Shown here: positions 11,401 to 24,500 of the stretch, one piece after another | Numbering within the stretch: position 1 is the first letter of the stretch | How the letters are laid out: every line of letters starts with the position of its first letter | From: Anomaloglossus baeobatrachus | Lineage: Eukaryota > Chordata > Amphibia > Anura > Aromobatidae | Reading direction: 5' to 3' | Assembly (NCBI RefSeq): GCF_048569485.1 | Contig: NC_134360.1 | Span: 207,955,664 to 208,019,663 of the forward strand | Length of the DNA stretch: 64,000 nucleotides | Notes under the pieces: model-generated | Seen by the model: only the letters and a program-made list of their open reading frames with translations | Told to the model about the DNA's origin: nothing | Databases searched by the model: none | Position numbers and translations under genes: made by a program

Positions 11401-13080
11401 CAGCCTCCCCCCAGTCTCAGCCTCTGCCTCCTCCCAGTCTCAGCCTCTGCCTCCCTCCAGCCTCACCCCAGTCTCAGCCTCTGCCTCCCTCCAGCCTCAC
11501 CCCAGTCTCAGCCTCTGCCTCCCTCCAGCCTCACCCCAGTCTCAGCCTCTGCCTCCCTCCAGCCTCCCCCCAGTCTCAGCCTCTGCCTCCCTCCAGCCTC
11601 ACCCCAGTCTCAGCCTCTGCCTCCCTCCAGCCTCCCCCCAGTCCCAGCCTCTGCCTCCCTCCAGCCAACCCCCAGTCTCAGCCTCCCTCAGTCTCAGCCT
11701 CTGCCTCCCTCCAGCCTCCCCCCAGTCTCAGCCTCTGCCTCCCTCTAGCCTCCCCCCAGTCTCTGCCTCTGCCTCTCTCTAGCCTCCCCCCAGTCTGTCT
11801 CTGCCTCCCCCCCAGTCCCAGCCTCTGCCTCCCTCCAGCCAACCCCCAGTCTCAGCCTCCCTCAGTCTCAGCCTCTGCCTCCCTCCAGCCTCCCCCCAGT
11901 CTCAGCCTCTGCCTCCTCCCAGTCTCAGCCTCTGCCTCCCTCCAGCCTCACCCCAGTCTCAGCCTCTGCCTCCCTCCAGCCTCACCCCAGTGTCAGCCTC
12001 TGCCTCCCTCCAGCCTCCCCCCAGTCTCAGCCTCTGCCTCCCTCTAGCCCCCCCCAGTCTCTGCCTCTGCCTCCCTCCAGCCTCCCCCCAGTCTCAGCCT
12101 CTGCCTCCCTCCAGCCTCCCTCAGTCTCAGCCTCTGCCTCCCCCCAGTCTCAGCCTCTGCCTCCTCCCAGTCTCAGCCTCTGCCTCCCTCCAGCCTCCCC
12201 CCAGTCTCAGCCTCTGCCTCCCTCTAGCCTCCCCCCAGTCTCTGCGTCTGCCTCCCTCCAGCCTCAGCCTCCCTCCAGCCTCCCCCTAGTCTCTGCCTCT
12301 GCCTCCCTCCAGCCTCCCCCCAGCCTCTGCCTCCCTCCAGCCTCCCCCCAGTCTCAGCCTCTGCCTCCCTCCAGCCTCCTCCCAGTCTCAGCCTCTGCCT
12401 CCTCCCAGACTCAGCCTCTGCCTCCGCCTCCCTCCAGCCTCCCCCCAGTCTCAGCCTCTGCCTCCCTCCAGCCTTTCCCTAGTCTCAGCCTCCCTCCAGC
12501 CTCCCCCCAGTCTCAGCCTCTGCCTCCCTCCAGCCTCACCCCAGTCTCAGCCTCTGCCTCCCTCCAGCCTCCCCCCAGTCTCAGCCTCTGCCTCTCTCTA
12601 GCCTCCTCCCAGTCTCTGCCTCTGCCTCCCTCCAGCCTCCCCCGTCTCAGCCTCTGCCTCCTCCCAGTCTCAGCCTCTGCCTCCCTCCAGTCTCCCCCCA
12701 GTCTCAGCCTCTGCCTCTCTCTAGCCTCCTCCCAGTCTCTGCCTCTGCCTCCCTCCAGCCTCCCCCGTCTCAGCCTCTGCCTCCTCCCAGTCTCAGCCTC
12801 TGCCTCCCTCCAGCCTCCCCCCAGTCTCTGCCTCCCTCCAGCCTCCCCCCAGTCTCTGCCTCCCTCCAGCCTCCCCCCAGTCTCTGCCTCCCTCCAGTCT
12901 CCGCCTCCCTCCAACCTCCCCCCAGTCTCAGCCTCCCCCAGTCTCAGCCTCCCTCCAGCCTCCCCCCAGTCTCAGCCTCTGCCTCCCCCCAGTCTCAGCC
13001 TCCCTCCAGCCTCCCCCCAGTCTCAGCCTCTGTCTCCCTCCAGCCTCCCCCCAGTCTCGGCCTCTGCCTCCCTCCAGTAT
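8450..13080. repeat. 4.6-kb CT-rich tandem repeat array
   Basis: Tandem units of about 33-35 bp are built from smaller words such as CCTCCCTCCAGCCTCCCCCC and AGTCTCAGCCTCTG, which are shuffled along the array. The plus strand is almost free of purine runs; the minus strand carries repeated runs of G (GGGGGGAGG, GGAGGGAGG). Apparent proline/serine/leucine-rich reading frames up to about 560 codons come from the stop-free unit and are not genes. Confidence 0.95.
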
Positions 13081-13551
13081 CAGCCTTTGCCCCCCCCCCC
13101 CCCCCGCATGCGCAGATCTCCGGTCTGCATTAGAGACACCCCCACGCTCCTTATGAGTCCACTTACCTGCTCCAGTGCCCGCCGCCATCTTCCTGGCTCA
13201 CGTGAGTATCCTCTTCTGACACCGGCTTCCATCACGGCGTCCTCCGCGGCGTCCTGCTGTGAGCTCTGCATGTGACGTCCACACAGCAGTGGACGTAGCA
13301 CAGAGGAAGGAGCTGATTGGCGTGCGCCTGTGACCCCGGAAGTGCAGGCGCCGGCAGTTCCGGGGTCACTCAGCTCCCTGTGCTCGGCGGCCGCAAAAAA
13401 AATTTATTTTTTTTTTGCTGCCAGAAGGTGCCGCCCTCCACAACCTGCCGCCCCAGGCACCGGACCACGGGTGCCTAATGTTAAATACGGTCCTGCCTGC
13501 AATGAAAGTGAAAAATTTAAAGGGGTCTGAATACTTTCCGTACCCACTGTA

Positions 13552-13934
13552 AAACCTATTGCAGGCTATGATAAAAAAAAAAGTTATTTTTCAGTGTATT
13601 ATATTAGTCTCATCCATTTAATGTCAGGCGGCTCCTGCAGCCATCCACTATCCAGATGTGACTGCTCTGACCATGGTTTAATGGGAACATTTTCAGCAGC
13701 TTCACTTGATAGCAGATGATAGATTCTGGTTTGTAAAGGGATCCACATAACCCTGTTGTAAATCTGAATTGTGCTACCTATTCAGTACCCAGTAAGCACA
13801 TAACATACTACATTGCCAGCAGCAGCCATGTTCTGTATGGGTCGCCACTTTCCATATTCCCTGAATGGCATATTAACAGGGGTTATTCCATCATGGGCTC
13901 GTATACTCTTAATGTAGGTTCTGAATTTACATCC
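13552..13934. other. Unassigned sequence
   Basis: No coding sequence, terminal repeats or tandem repeats recognised in this roughly 380-bp stretch. Confidence 0.4.
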
Positions 13935-15175
13935 CATCTAGTGATGTGCAGACACAATGATACACGGGACCGGCAGGTCCAACCAGGTTAAAAAAAAAAC
14001 CAAAACCTAAAACCTGGAACGGGTCCGGAATTGATCCCAGATATCTAGCAGGACGCCTGTTATCATGTAAGTCTATGGAGACCAGAATCCGGGACTTTAA
14101 AAATGGTGTTAAGGGATTGGAGGAAGTGCTTTACAATTACTGAGTTGCCCATGCAGCTCTAATGCTACTTCCAGAGCCGCTCATTAACCTCAGACATATG
14201 CATTGCTTTCCCTGCCCACGGTCAGTCTCTGGTTGCAATCAGATGTGCCCCCACCCTGTGTGACAGTGTGCGTGACTGCAACTAATCAGAGGTGCTGTGA
14301 GTGTGTCTAGATTCATGTATAAATAAAAAAAAATTGACGTCGGATCTCAGTATATTATGATAAAGTATATGGCTCCAGCCCCCAGTCGTGCGCTTATCTT
14401 GGCTGTGTATCAAAATAAGAGGAACCAGCGTGCGGTTAATGGGAGGCTTCTATGGGGGGGAGGTCTCTTAGTCGCCTCAAATTGCTAAGCTAGGGCTTAG
14501 TGGCAACTGAGTTATTAATCCTTTATTACCCCGATTACCACTGCACCAAGGCAATTGGGATGAGTCGGGTAAAATTCCAGGATTGTTGCATCTAATGGAT
14601 GTGACAATCCTGGACGGCTGCAGGCTGCTATTTTTAGGATGGGGGCCCCCAATAACTAAGGGCCTCCCCAGCCTGTGAACACCAGCTCCCAGCTGTTGAC
14701 TTTATCAAGGCTAGGTATCAAAATGGGGGAAACCGAACACCGCTTATTTATTAAATAATTTTAAAAGAAAAAAGCCGCACACTGTTCTTATTTTGATACA
14801 CAGCCAAGATAAGCAACGGCTGGGGGCTGCAGCCTGTAGCCATATGCTTTTTCTGTGCTGGGTGTCATAATATGGGGGGGAACCCCATGATAGTTTTTTA
14901 ATGTTTTTACACCAATAGAGACTCTCACACAGCACCTCTGGTTGCAGTCAGATGCGGTCACACAGAGTGTGGGTGCATCTGACTGCAACTAATCAGATGC
15001 TGGGAAGTACAGTTACAGCCGCACTGTAACTATTCTTTTTTTTCCTTTATTACTCGGGAGGCTGGACCTGGATCGTTACCTGAGAACTCTGGGCCCTGGG
15101 TCGGTCCTCTGGTTCTTTTCAATCCACGCAGATCCGGACTTTTACAGTCCGGGTTCACCCAACATTAAACATTTC
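13935..15175. mobile_element. Large palindromic non-autonomous repeat, family unassigned
   Basis: Words on the left recur inverted on the right. Examples are the segment around 14,360-14,430 (CAGCCCCCAG, TTATCTTGGCTGTGTATC) against 14,795-14,835 (GATACACAGCCAAGATAA, GGCTGGGGGCTG), and the TTGCAATCAGATG-type segments at about 14,235 and 14,940. This is the architecture of a foldback or MITE-like DNA element. Exact ends and target duplication were not resolved. Confidence 0.5.
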
Positions 15176-15392
15176 CCAATACTTCCTCCCCAATACCTGA
15201 ATGTATTTAGTTCCTGCAGGAGCCACGATGTGCTCTTTTATAGGTTTTATTACTGTCTTTGCTCTGTGCACTTTTGTTCAAATCATTCGCTCTCTGGACC
15301 CAAACCCATTTTCAGGATGGGTCTTCTCCCCTCAACCCCTCCCCCCCCACTTTTATAAATCAGTATTGCACATACTTCTATAAATATTCCGG

Positions 15393-15398
15393 TTTATT
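15393..15398 (-). promoter_or_regulatory. MRPL37: MRPL37 polyadenylation signal (AATAAA)
   Basis: TTTATT on the plus strand is AATAAA on the minus strand, 35 bp past the MRPL37 stop codon. It implies an unusually short 3' UTR of perhaps 50-60 bases. It is the only canonical signal near the stop. Confidence 0.7.
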
Positions 15399-15432
15399 CA
15401 ATAAGTTTTATATACAGATATTTTACTAGTAA

Positions 15433-15510
15433 TTACACGGCTCCATTCAGATACATTGCCCAAAATTTCACAAAGGTATTTGGGTTGAAACCAGCAATGC
15501 CGGCGGGTAC
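15433..15510 (-). CDS. MRPL37: MRPL37 last coding exon
   Basis: Acceptor TTCTTTCCAG|GTA. Encodes VPAGIAGFNPNTFVKFWAMY LNGAV then TAA, in line with the human C-terminus ([20 protein letters not shown] GAA). Confidence 0.92.
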   Translation of the reverse strand, partial: VPAGIAGFNPNTFVKFWAMYLNGAV

Positions 15511-18500
15511 CTGGAAAGAAAAAAAGAATATGAAAATTAAATGTTTTTTTTATTCAAATCCCACCAAGAACAACATCTGCAAGGAGTTTGTATGTTCTCC
15601 CCGTGTTTGGGTTTTCTCCTGTTTCCTCCCACTCAACAAAGACCTACTGATAGGGACTTTGGATTATGAGCCCCAATGGAGGACTTTGGATTATGAGCCC
15701 CAATGGAGACAGTGTTGCTGTTGTATGAAAAGCGATGTAGAATTAATGGCGCCATATAAGTGAAAATATATTTAAAAGATTTTCATAGTACTTTCAATTA
15801 ACACTATAAAGTGGAACCTCGCTTAACGAGTAACCCACTTAACGAGAACTTCGCTTAACAAGCAAAGCTTTCTGTAAATTTGTAACCCGGTTTACGAGAA
15901 AGCTTTGCTGGACGAGCGAAATCCTCACCGCACACACTTCCGGTTCCGTACATCCAACGCGCTCTGACCCGCACTTGCAGTCCACACAAACAGACACATG
16001 TACTCACAAACATACGCAAGCACGCACACACACACACAGTATTATGCTCACCTTATCTTCTGTTACACCGCCGGTCTCATGGTTCTTGTAGTTCCCGGGT
16101 ACATTGCAACGTGCTTGCGGTGAACTAAAAGTACCATGAGGCCGGCGGTGGAACGTAAGGTAAGGTGAGCATATAATGTGTACCTTCCGTTTCATCGCCG
16201 GTCTCCTGGGTCCTGTAGTTCGCCTCTCCGCTCCACTCCAGGCTGTGCATCGGCATCCATAGCAACGAAGCAGGAACTTCCTGTCACCGCTACTCAAAGG
16301 CAGCGCGCTGGCCAATCAGAGGCAAGCGGCTCTGCCTTTGACGTCAGCGCTCTGGCAGGAAGTTCCTCCCTTGTCGTTATGGTAACCCGATACACGGCCC
16401 GCACCGGAGAACAGCAAGTCCCAAGAGACCGGCGATGGAATGGAAGGTAAGGTGAGCATACAATATGCGTGTGCGTGCTTGTGAGTTTGTGTGCGTTTGT
16501 GCATGTGTTTGTACGTGTGTGGAATGACACAATAGAGGATCAGGAGGGGACATTTAACAAGTTGTGGAACGAATTGTCTGCATTGCAATGATTTCCTATG
16601 GGAAATCTTGCTTTGCTGAATGAGTAACTTGGTTAGCAAGCACAGTCCCAGAACGGATTGTGCTCATTAACCAAGGTTCCACTGTATTATCCACACGGCT
16701 GAGTTATGAAATAACACGACAATCTTCCATACCTCTGACATTATGAGCGTATTCCTCCAGATACTTACCAAAACCACTTTGCTCTTTATTTTTGGCTTAA
16801 ACGCCACCGTGTCATAGAGCGCCTGGTCCCCGTCCATCCAGACAATGTTCTTAATGCCATCATTCGATTCTAAGTCCAGAGTATTCAGCTGCAGCACCAT
16901 AAAGTGGAATAACTGCCCGTCGGTGCCCACGCTCTGCACTACGATCGGCTTTGGCAGAGTCTTCACATCCTCCTGGTGAAAAACCAAAAACTGTTACCGT
17001 ATCGTTCTAGAGTAGATACTGGAAAGTCTTTACAGTGCACCGACCGGCCCTGCGGCAAATACGGTATAAGCTTGACAAGATGCAGAACAAGGGGTTAATC
17101 CCCAATGTTAAAAATGCAAGAAGGGACTTACCCCAAAGAGGATCTTGGCTTTGGCTACTGCACCCCCAAAAGCGATCATCAGCATTTTAGCTCTCAGCTG
17201 ATCTGGAAGGAATTTTGCTTTGGTGCTACACGGCTCAGTGAGGTAGACGGTGTGCGGGTGGGAATATGGGAACCCGTCCTTAAAACCTGCAGAAGAGGAT
17301 GAAAATGATATCACAAATAACTACACGTGGCGATCGATTCTCAGGACCCAGTTCAGCGGTTGCGTCTGTGATCTGTGGTCGTCAGGCGGGAGCCCAGAGA
17401 ACGGTCACTTAGCTAGCGGCATCTGCGGCTCCTCTTTTGATTAGCCAGCCTGGTGCGATGACATCATTGCAGAGTGACACATGTTACATCAAATAATCAA
17501 AAAAGAGGAGCCGCAGATGCTGGCAGTTATCGTCTGCAGTCATAGATTACTGATATGAGATAACGGAACCTTGTAATATTAGAAGCATATCGGTCAGGCT
17601 GGGGTACACACTGCGTTCTGCAGTTGTCTGTTGGCTTCTACCTGAATCTGGACTGACGGAGCCATTCATCACAATGAGACACGCATAGTGTTAATCAGCT
17701 CTGAGCCCGTGTGTCAGCGTCTGTATTTCCAGAAGAAGAATGTAGCTGACTAAGCTCTTTCTCTAGTCTAAAATGATGAGTAACATCCGAAAAAACATTA
17801 AAGGGAACCTGTCAGGTGTAATATGCACCCAAAGCCACGAGCAGTTCTGGGTGCATATTGCTAATCCCTGCCTAACTGTCCCTGTATAGACTAGCATAGA
17901 TAAAGAGATCTATAGCAAAAGTATTTCTAAAGATCTTTTACTGTATGCTAATGAGCGAGGGCACCAGTCCCTTGGGCATTAGTTCCCCAGCCAGTCGCCC
18001 CTCATTAGCATGTTAGTAAACCTCTGTGTGTGTGCTATCATGCTAATGAATACGCAGCGTCACAGGATGATCTCACTCATCTCTCCGCCGCCATCTTGTC
18101 CAACGGGGATTTCGGCTCAGTGCGCGTGACCCTGGAGTTTGGGTCATGCGCACTATGAAGCCAGGGTGTACGTATCCTGGCTTCAAACTGAAGTAGTGCG
18201 CATGACCCGGGGTCAGGCGCACTGACCTGAAATCCCCCATTGCACGCGATGGCGGTGGAGAGGCGATTGATATCATCCTGTGATGCTGCGTATTCATTAG
18301 CACGATAGCATACCCAGAGGGGCGTACTAACATGCTAATGAGGGGCAACTGGCAAGGGAAGCAACGCCCAGGGGTCTAGTCTCCGAGCTCATTAGCATAT
18401 TATAAAGGATCTTTAGAAATACTTTTTCTAAAGATCCCTTTATCTATGCTAGTGTATACAGGGACGGTTAGGCAGAGATTAGCAATATGCACCCAGAACT

Positions 18501-21500
18501 GCTCGTGGTACTGGTGCATATTGGACCTGATAGGTTCACTTTTTTTGTTATAACTGAAATTTTTATTACATTTTTCAAAGCATACAGAGAAAAATAACAT
18601 GGATATGCTCCACTAACATGTAAGCAATTAGCAGAAGACCATGTATCAGGATACACATCGACAGGTTCCCTTTAACTGAACCCCAAACATTTCAGGGAGA
18701 CCAGCCAACTAATTAATATGGGGCTTCTAGACTCGGGCATGTCGAATTTGAACATGTCCAATCCTTTTGTTTTCGGGGGAGATGAACCACCGTCCGCAGA
18801 GCACGGTCCCTTCTCTTATGAGAACACATGAACACTCAGGTGAACTGCAAGCGCGGGATGCTGAATGGCAAACACTTGGCAAACACAAACAAATGTATAG
18901 AGTATTGCACCTGATCCTATAGCTGCGTATACATTAAATGGAAGTAAACTCGGGACTACAGAATAGGAGAAGGACTTGGGTATCCTCATTACAAATAAGC
19001 TGAGCAGCAGCACTCAATGTCAAGCAGCAGCTGCTAAAGCAAACAAGATTCTAGGGTGTACGAAAAGAGAGATTAGATCATGGGATCCCAATGTATTGTT
19101 ACCTCTCTATAAATCACTTGTAAGGCCACATCTGGAATATGGGATCCAGTTTTGGGCTCCACATTTTAAAAAGGACATTCAGACGATAGAGTCAGTTCAA
19201 AGGCGGCAACTAGACTACTACAAGGAATGGAGGAAGGCCGCCCATATGACGAGAGGTTGACAAATTAGATGTGTTTAGCTAGAAAAAAAATTAAAAAAGG
19301 TCCGTGGAGCCTCTTTTAGGAATGTCGACACAAAAAAAAGATTGGTGATTGTTTTGTCTTGCTAGCTTAGAAAAAAGACATCTCAGAGGCGATCTCATTT
19401 ATATGTATAAATACATGTGTGGTCAATAAGGATTGGCACATGACTTATTTCTTCCAAAGACAGTACTAAGGACCAGGGGGCACTCACTGCGAGTGGAAGA
19501 AAAGCGATTCCGGCAGCTAAATAGGAAAGGGTTCTTTACAGTTAGAGCAGTCAGACTGTGGAAGAAGTAGCAATGACAGACACTAGATCAACTTTTAAAA
19601 AGGGCTCAGTACATATAACATCGGTTCTAGATAACTTTGTGAGAAAAATGTATAATTGGTGGAGGAAGGTTGAACTAGACGGACCTAGGTCTTTTTTCAC
19701 CCTGTGTAACTATGTATGCATAAAGCAATAGACAGGGCGTACCTATATCATTTTTCTCCTCGTACACATTCACCTCTTGTAGATCAATCGCAGGAGACAG
19801 CGGATACAGGGAGGCCAGGACATGCTGCTCCGTGGCTTGGATTTCACTGGAGGAAGCCAGAGGTTCCAGTGGGGTCTTGGCGCTCATCAGTAATCCATTA
19901 GTCCCTCTCACATGGTAAATACTGGAGTCTGCAAAATAGAAAAAAGTGAAAAGGACACCAAAACTAAATCATGTAAAGAGAGTATTGTAAAGAGAGTATG
20001 GCGCTGGGGTGTGTTAAAGGGGATGTCCAGTATACAAACTTTATTTTCCTCCACCCTATTAGGGATTTAATAGAGAGGTGTTGGATAGGGTTGTCATTCC
20101 TGTTCCACGGTGAAGATAATTTTTTTTTGCTCTGAAGGACCTGCCCTGGCCTGTATTAAACAAACAACTAATTGGTTCCTTGTCCACCATGTTATATTGT
20201 GCACAAATGGAGGAAATTCAAGACCATTATCACCCTCCCCAGGAGTGGTTGACAAACAAAAATCATTCCAAGGCATATAATAATCTGCAAAGTCACAAAG
20301 GAACCCAAGGTAACCTCTAAGCAACTAAAGGCCTCTTTCACATTAGCAAATTTAAAAAGGGTTGGCCGTTGAAAATAAGATATCAGGTGATAACTTATTG
20401 GTCAGTGGGTGTCCGATTCCTAGCTCCCGCGAAGAACAGAATACATTACTTCCCATTAAAATGGAGTGGAAGTGTGCATGCTCAATAAAAAGTCCCCATT
20501 CTACAGATCAGTGCCGGTCCCATGGGTCGGCACTCACCGATCAATCAGTTATCACTGGCAAAAAATTTCCTTTCCCCTGTGATTTTCTCTGCAGAGAAAC
20601 AGAACAGTAATCACTATGGGTCACAGCAGGGACATTCTTCCTAGAATAATTGTCAAGAGACCCTTTAACAAACGGATTGTCCAAAGCGGACCCTTTAAGC
20701 ACACGGCAGTACCTGGACTCTGCACTTTAACTAGGCCAAACTAAAATCCTGGTACAGTCGGTGAGCTGCCATAAAAAGCGGGATGTTACAGCGAGGTGAA
20801 AGTACCTAACACGCGAGGGGTTAACTTTATAGGAATAGAGTTTGTAGACGGAGTTTACCTTTATGCCATGAAGTCGCCAGTTTCCAATTCTCCACAGTTG
20901 TCCTCTGTGACAGGGAGGGGTACACGTGGTTCTGTGTCTGGCACAAATGCAGGAGGTTTTCCAGCAGCTTCGGACTTACACAAAAGAAAGAAATAATTAC
21001 TTTTTTCCTTCATCTTGTCTTTTTAGATTGGATCTGTCGCCGGGTCTCACAGTATAAAGCATCATACGTAATCGTTAGTGATTAGATACTAATATTTAGT
21101 ATTCACTCATCACTAGTTTTATATATATATATGAAAAAACAGACCAGAATAGGCTGGGGTACATACATAAAAAAATCCATCTCAGAAAGGCTGATGATTT
21201 TCTTTTTTGGGAAAGTTTCTCTGCTTGAATTGAGCAGTTCCCTTTAAAGAAGGGAATTTTGTTTACTTACCGTAAATTCCTTTTCTTCTAGCTCCTATTG
21301 GGAGACCCAGACAATTGGGTGTATAGCTTCTGCCTCCGGAGGCCACACAAAGTATTACACTTAAAAGTGTAGCCCCTCCCCTCTGCCTATACACCCTCCC
21401 GTGCATCACGGGCTCCTCAGTTTTGGTGCAAAAGCAGGAAGGAGGAAAAACTTATAAATTGGTCTAAGGTAAATTCAATCCGAAGGATGTTCGGAGAACT

Positions 21501-24500
21501 GAACCATGAACCAAAAGAACAATTCAACATGAACAACATGTGTACACAAAAGAACAACCAGCCCGAAGGGCACAGGGGCGGGTGCTGGGTCTCCCAATAG
21601 GAGCTAGAAGAAAAGGAATTTACGGTAAGTAAACAAAATTCCCTTCTTCTTTGTCGCTCCATTGGGAGACCCAGACAATTGGGACGTCCAAAAGCAGTCC
21701 CTGGGTGGGTAAAAGAATACCTCGATAAAAAGAGCCGAAACAGCCCCCTCTTACAGGTGGGCAACCGCCGCCTGAAGGACTCACCTACCTAGACTGGCGT
21801 CTGCCGAAACATAGGTATGCACCTGATAGTGTTTCGTGAAAGTGTGCAGACTAGACCAGGTAGCTGCCTGACACACCTGCTGAGCCGTAGCCCGGTGCCG
21901 CCATGCCCAGGACGCACCCACGGCTCTGGTAGAATGGGCTTTTAGCCCTGAAGGAAGCGGAAGCCCAGAAGAACGGTAGGCTTCAAGAATCGGTTCCTTG
22001 ATCCACCGAGCCAAGGTTGACTTGGAAGCCTGCGAACTCTTACGCTGGCCAGCGACAAGGACAAAGAGCGCATCTGAACGACGCAGGGGCGCCGTGCGAG
22101 ACACGTAGAACCGGAGTGCTCTCACCAGATCCAAAGAGTGCAAATCCTTTTCACATTGGTGAATTGGATTAGGGCAAAATGAAGGTAAGGAGATATCCTG
22201 ATTTAGATGAAAAGGGGATACCACCTTAGGGAGAAATTCCGGGACAGGACGCAGAACCACCTTATCCTGGTGAAAAACCAGGAAGGGGGCTTTGCCTGAC
22301 AGCGCTGCAAGCTCCGACACTCTTCGGAGTGATGTAATTCTGAAGACGCTAGGAGCCAGGACTCAATGGCCACACAGTCAGGTTGAGGGCCACAGAATTC
22401 AGATGGAAAAACGGCCCTTGTGACAGCAAGTCTGGGCGGTCTGGAAGCGCCCACGGTTGACCCACCGTGAGATGCCACAGATCCGGGTATCACGATCGCC
22501 TCGGCCAATCTGGAGCGACGAGAATGGCGCGACGACAGTCTGCCCTCCAGCCACCGATGGAAGGCCAATAGGGCTAGATACACTGCCCTTATCTCCAGAA
22601 CATTGATCTGAAGGGAGGACTCTACCGGAGTCCAGGTTCCCTGAGCCCTGTGGTGGAGGAAAATCGCTCCCCACCCTGACAGGCTCGCGTCCGTGGTGAC
22701 CACAGCCCAGGTTGGGGGTAGGAAGGATCTTCCTTGCGATAGAGAATTGGGAAGGAGCCACCACTGAAGAGACGTCTTGGTTGCAAGGGACAGAGAGACG
22801 TTCCTGTCGAGGGAAGTCGACCTCCTGTCCCATTTGCGGAGAATGTCCCATTGGAGTGGCCGCAGATGGAATTGCGCGAACGGCACTGCCTCCATCGCTG
22901 CCACCATCTTCCCCAGGAAGTGCATGAGGCGCCTCAAGGTGTATGACTGACCCCGAAGAAGAGATTGCACCCCTGTCTGCAGGGAAAGCTGTTTGTCCAG
23001 CGGTAGCTTGACTACCGCTGACTGTGTATGAAACTCCATCCCGAGGTAAGTCAGTGATTGGGTCGGTGTCAACTGGGATTTTGGGAAGTTGATTATCCAC
23101 CCGAACTGCTGGAGAGTCGCCAGAGCGACTGTAAGGCTGTGTTGACACGCCAGCCGAGAAGGTGCCCTGACTAGGAGATCGTCTAAGTAGGGAATCACCG
23201 AGTGGCCCTGAGAGTGTAGGACCGCCACAACGGATGCCATGACTTTGGTGAACACCCGTGGGGCTTTCGCCAGACCGAAAGGCAATGCCACGAACTGAAG
23301 GTGTTCGTCCCCGATGGCGAAACGCAAGAAGCGTTGATGTTCGGGTGCGATCGGCACATGGAGATAAGCATCCTTGATGTCGATCGATGCTAGGAAGTCT
23401 CCTTGTGACATCGAGGCGATGACCGAGCGGAGAGATTCCATCCGAAACCGTCTGGTGCTCACATGTCTGTTGAGCAGTTTGAGGTCCAGAACGGGACGGA
23501 ATGATCCGTCCTTCTTTGGCACCACGAACAAGTTGGAGTAAAAGCCGCGACCATGTTCCTGAGGGGGAACAGGGATCACAACTCCCTCTGTCTTCAGAGT
23601 GACCACTGCCTGAAAAAGTGCGTTGGCCCGAGCGGGGGGCGGAGAGGTTCTGAAGAAACGAGTCTGAGGACGAGAGCTGAACTCTATCCTGTAACCGTGA
23701 GACCCATCGGTCTTGAACATGTGGCCACCAGGCGTCGCAAAAGCGGGAGAGCCTGCCACCGACCGAGGATGCGGTTCGGGGATGCCGAGAGTCATGATGA
23801 GGCCGCCTTGGAGGCAGCGCCTCCGGCGGCCTTTTGGGGGCGTGACTTAGACCGCCACGCATAGGAGTTCCTCTGGCCTTTCTCCGGCCTGCTGGACGAA
23901 GCGGATTGGGACTTGGCGGAGGGACGAAAGGACCGAAACCTCGATTGAATTTTCCGTTGCTGAGGTTTCTGAGGTTTGGACTGGGGTAAGGAGGAGTCCT
24001 TTCCCTTAGATTCCTTAATAATCTCATCCAATCGTTCGCCAAACAATCGGTCGCCAGAAAACGGCAAACCGGTTAAGAACCTCTTGGAGGCCGACTCTGC
24101 CTTCCATTCGCGCAGCCACATGGCCCTGCGGACTGCCACAGAATTGACGGATGCCACCGCTGTACGGCTAGCAGAATCTAGGACTGCGTTCATGGCGTAG
24201 GAAGAAAAAGCTGACGCCTGAGAGGTCAAAGACGCAACCACGCCCGTGGCTTCATAGATGGATTTCACCAGGAGCTCTATCTGCCTGTCAGTGGCATCCT
24301 TTAGCGATGAGCCATCTGCCACCGATACCACAGATCTAGCCGCCAATCTAGAGACTGGAGGATCCACCTTGGGACACTGAGCCCAACCCTTAACTACGTC
24401 AGAGGGGAAGGGGTAACGTGTGTCAGTAAGGCGCTTAGTAAAGCGCTTGTCCGGAACCGCTCTGGGCTTCTGGACAGCATCTCTGAAGTTAGAGTGATCG

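Larger units (their letters stand above)
6813..13495. mobile_element. hAT-like non-autonomous element nested in Tc1
   Basis: The termini are inverted: CAGGGCTGTATTT at the left and AAATACGGTCCTG at the right, 11 of 13 bases matching. They are flanked by a perfect 8-bp duplication CCTGCAAT (6805-6812 and 13496-13503), the signature of hAT transposition. The flanking sequence joins into an uninterrupted Tc1 end. The ends also share GCCCTAGGCA-type words. There is no transposase; 5.6 of 6.7 kb consists of two expanded tandem-repeat arrays. Confidence 0.85.
5199..13549 (-). mobile_element. Tc1-family DNA transposon split by a hAT-like insertion
   Basis: The left end CAGTGGGTACAGAAAGTATT and the right end (read inward CAGTGGGTACGGAAAGTATT) are terminal inverted repeats flanked by TA at 5197-5198 and 13550-13551. 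Without the nested 6.7-kb insertion, the element is about 1.66 kb, normal for Tc1. It encodes a degraded transposase on the minus strand. The family is the CAGTGGGTACAGAAAGT type common in frogs and fish. It must be older than the hAT-like element that interrupts it close to its right end. Confidence 0.93.

Noticed and set aside
8341-12914. Long Pro/Ser/Leu-rich reading frames (plus strand) and Gly/Glu/Arg-rich frames (minus strand)
   Set aside because: They lie wholly in the CT-rich tandem array; the unit contains no stop codons, so open frames arise without selection. No splice or start context, and composition follows the repeat.
19929-19940. Alternative acceptor in exon 4 of MRPL37 (CCAG downstream of the chosen site)
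   Set aside because: Using it requires joining exon 2 directly to exon 4; once exon 3 at 20,859-20,974 is recognised, the upstream acceptor fits phase and protein alignment better.
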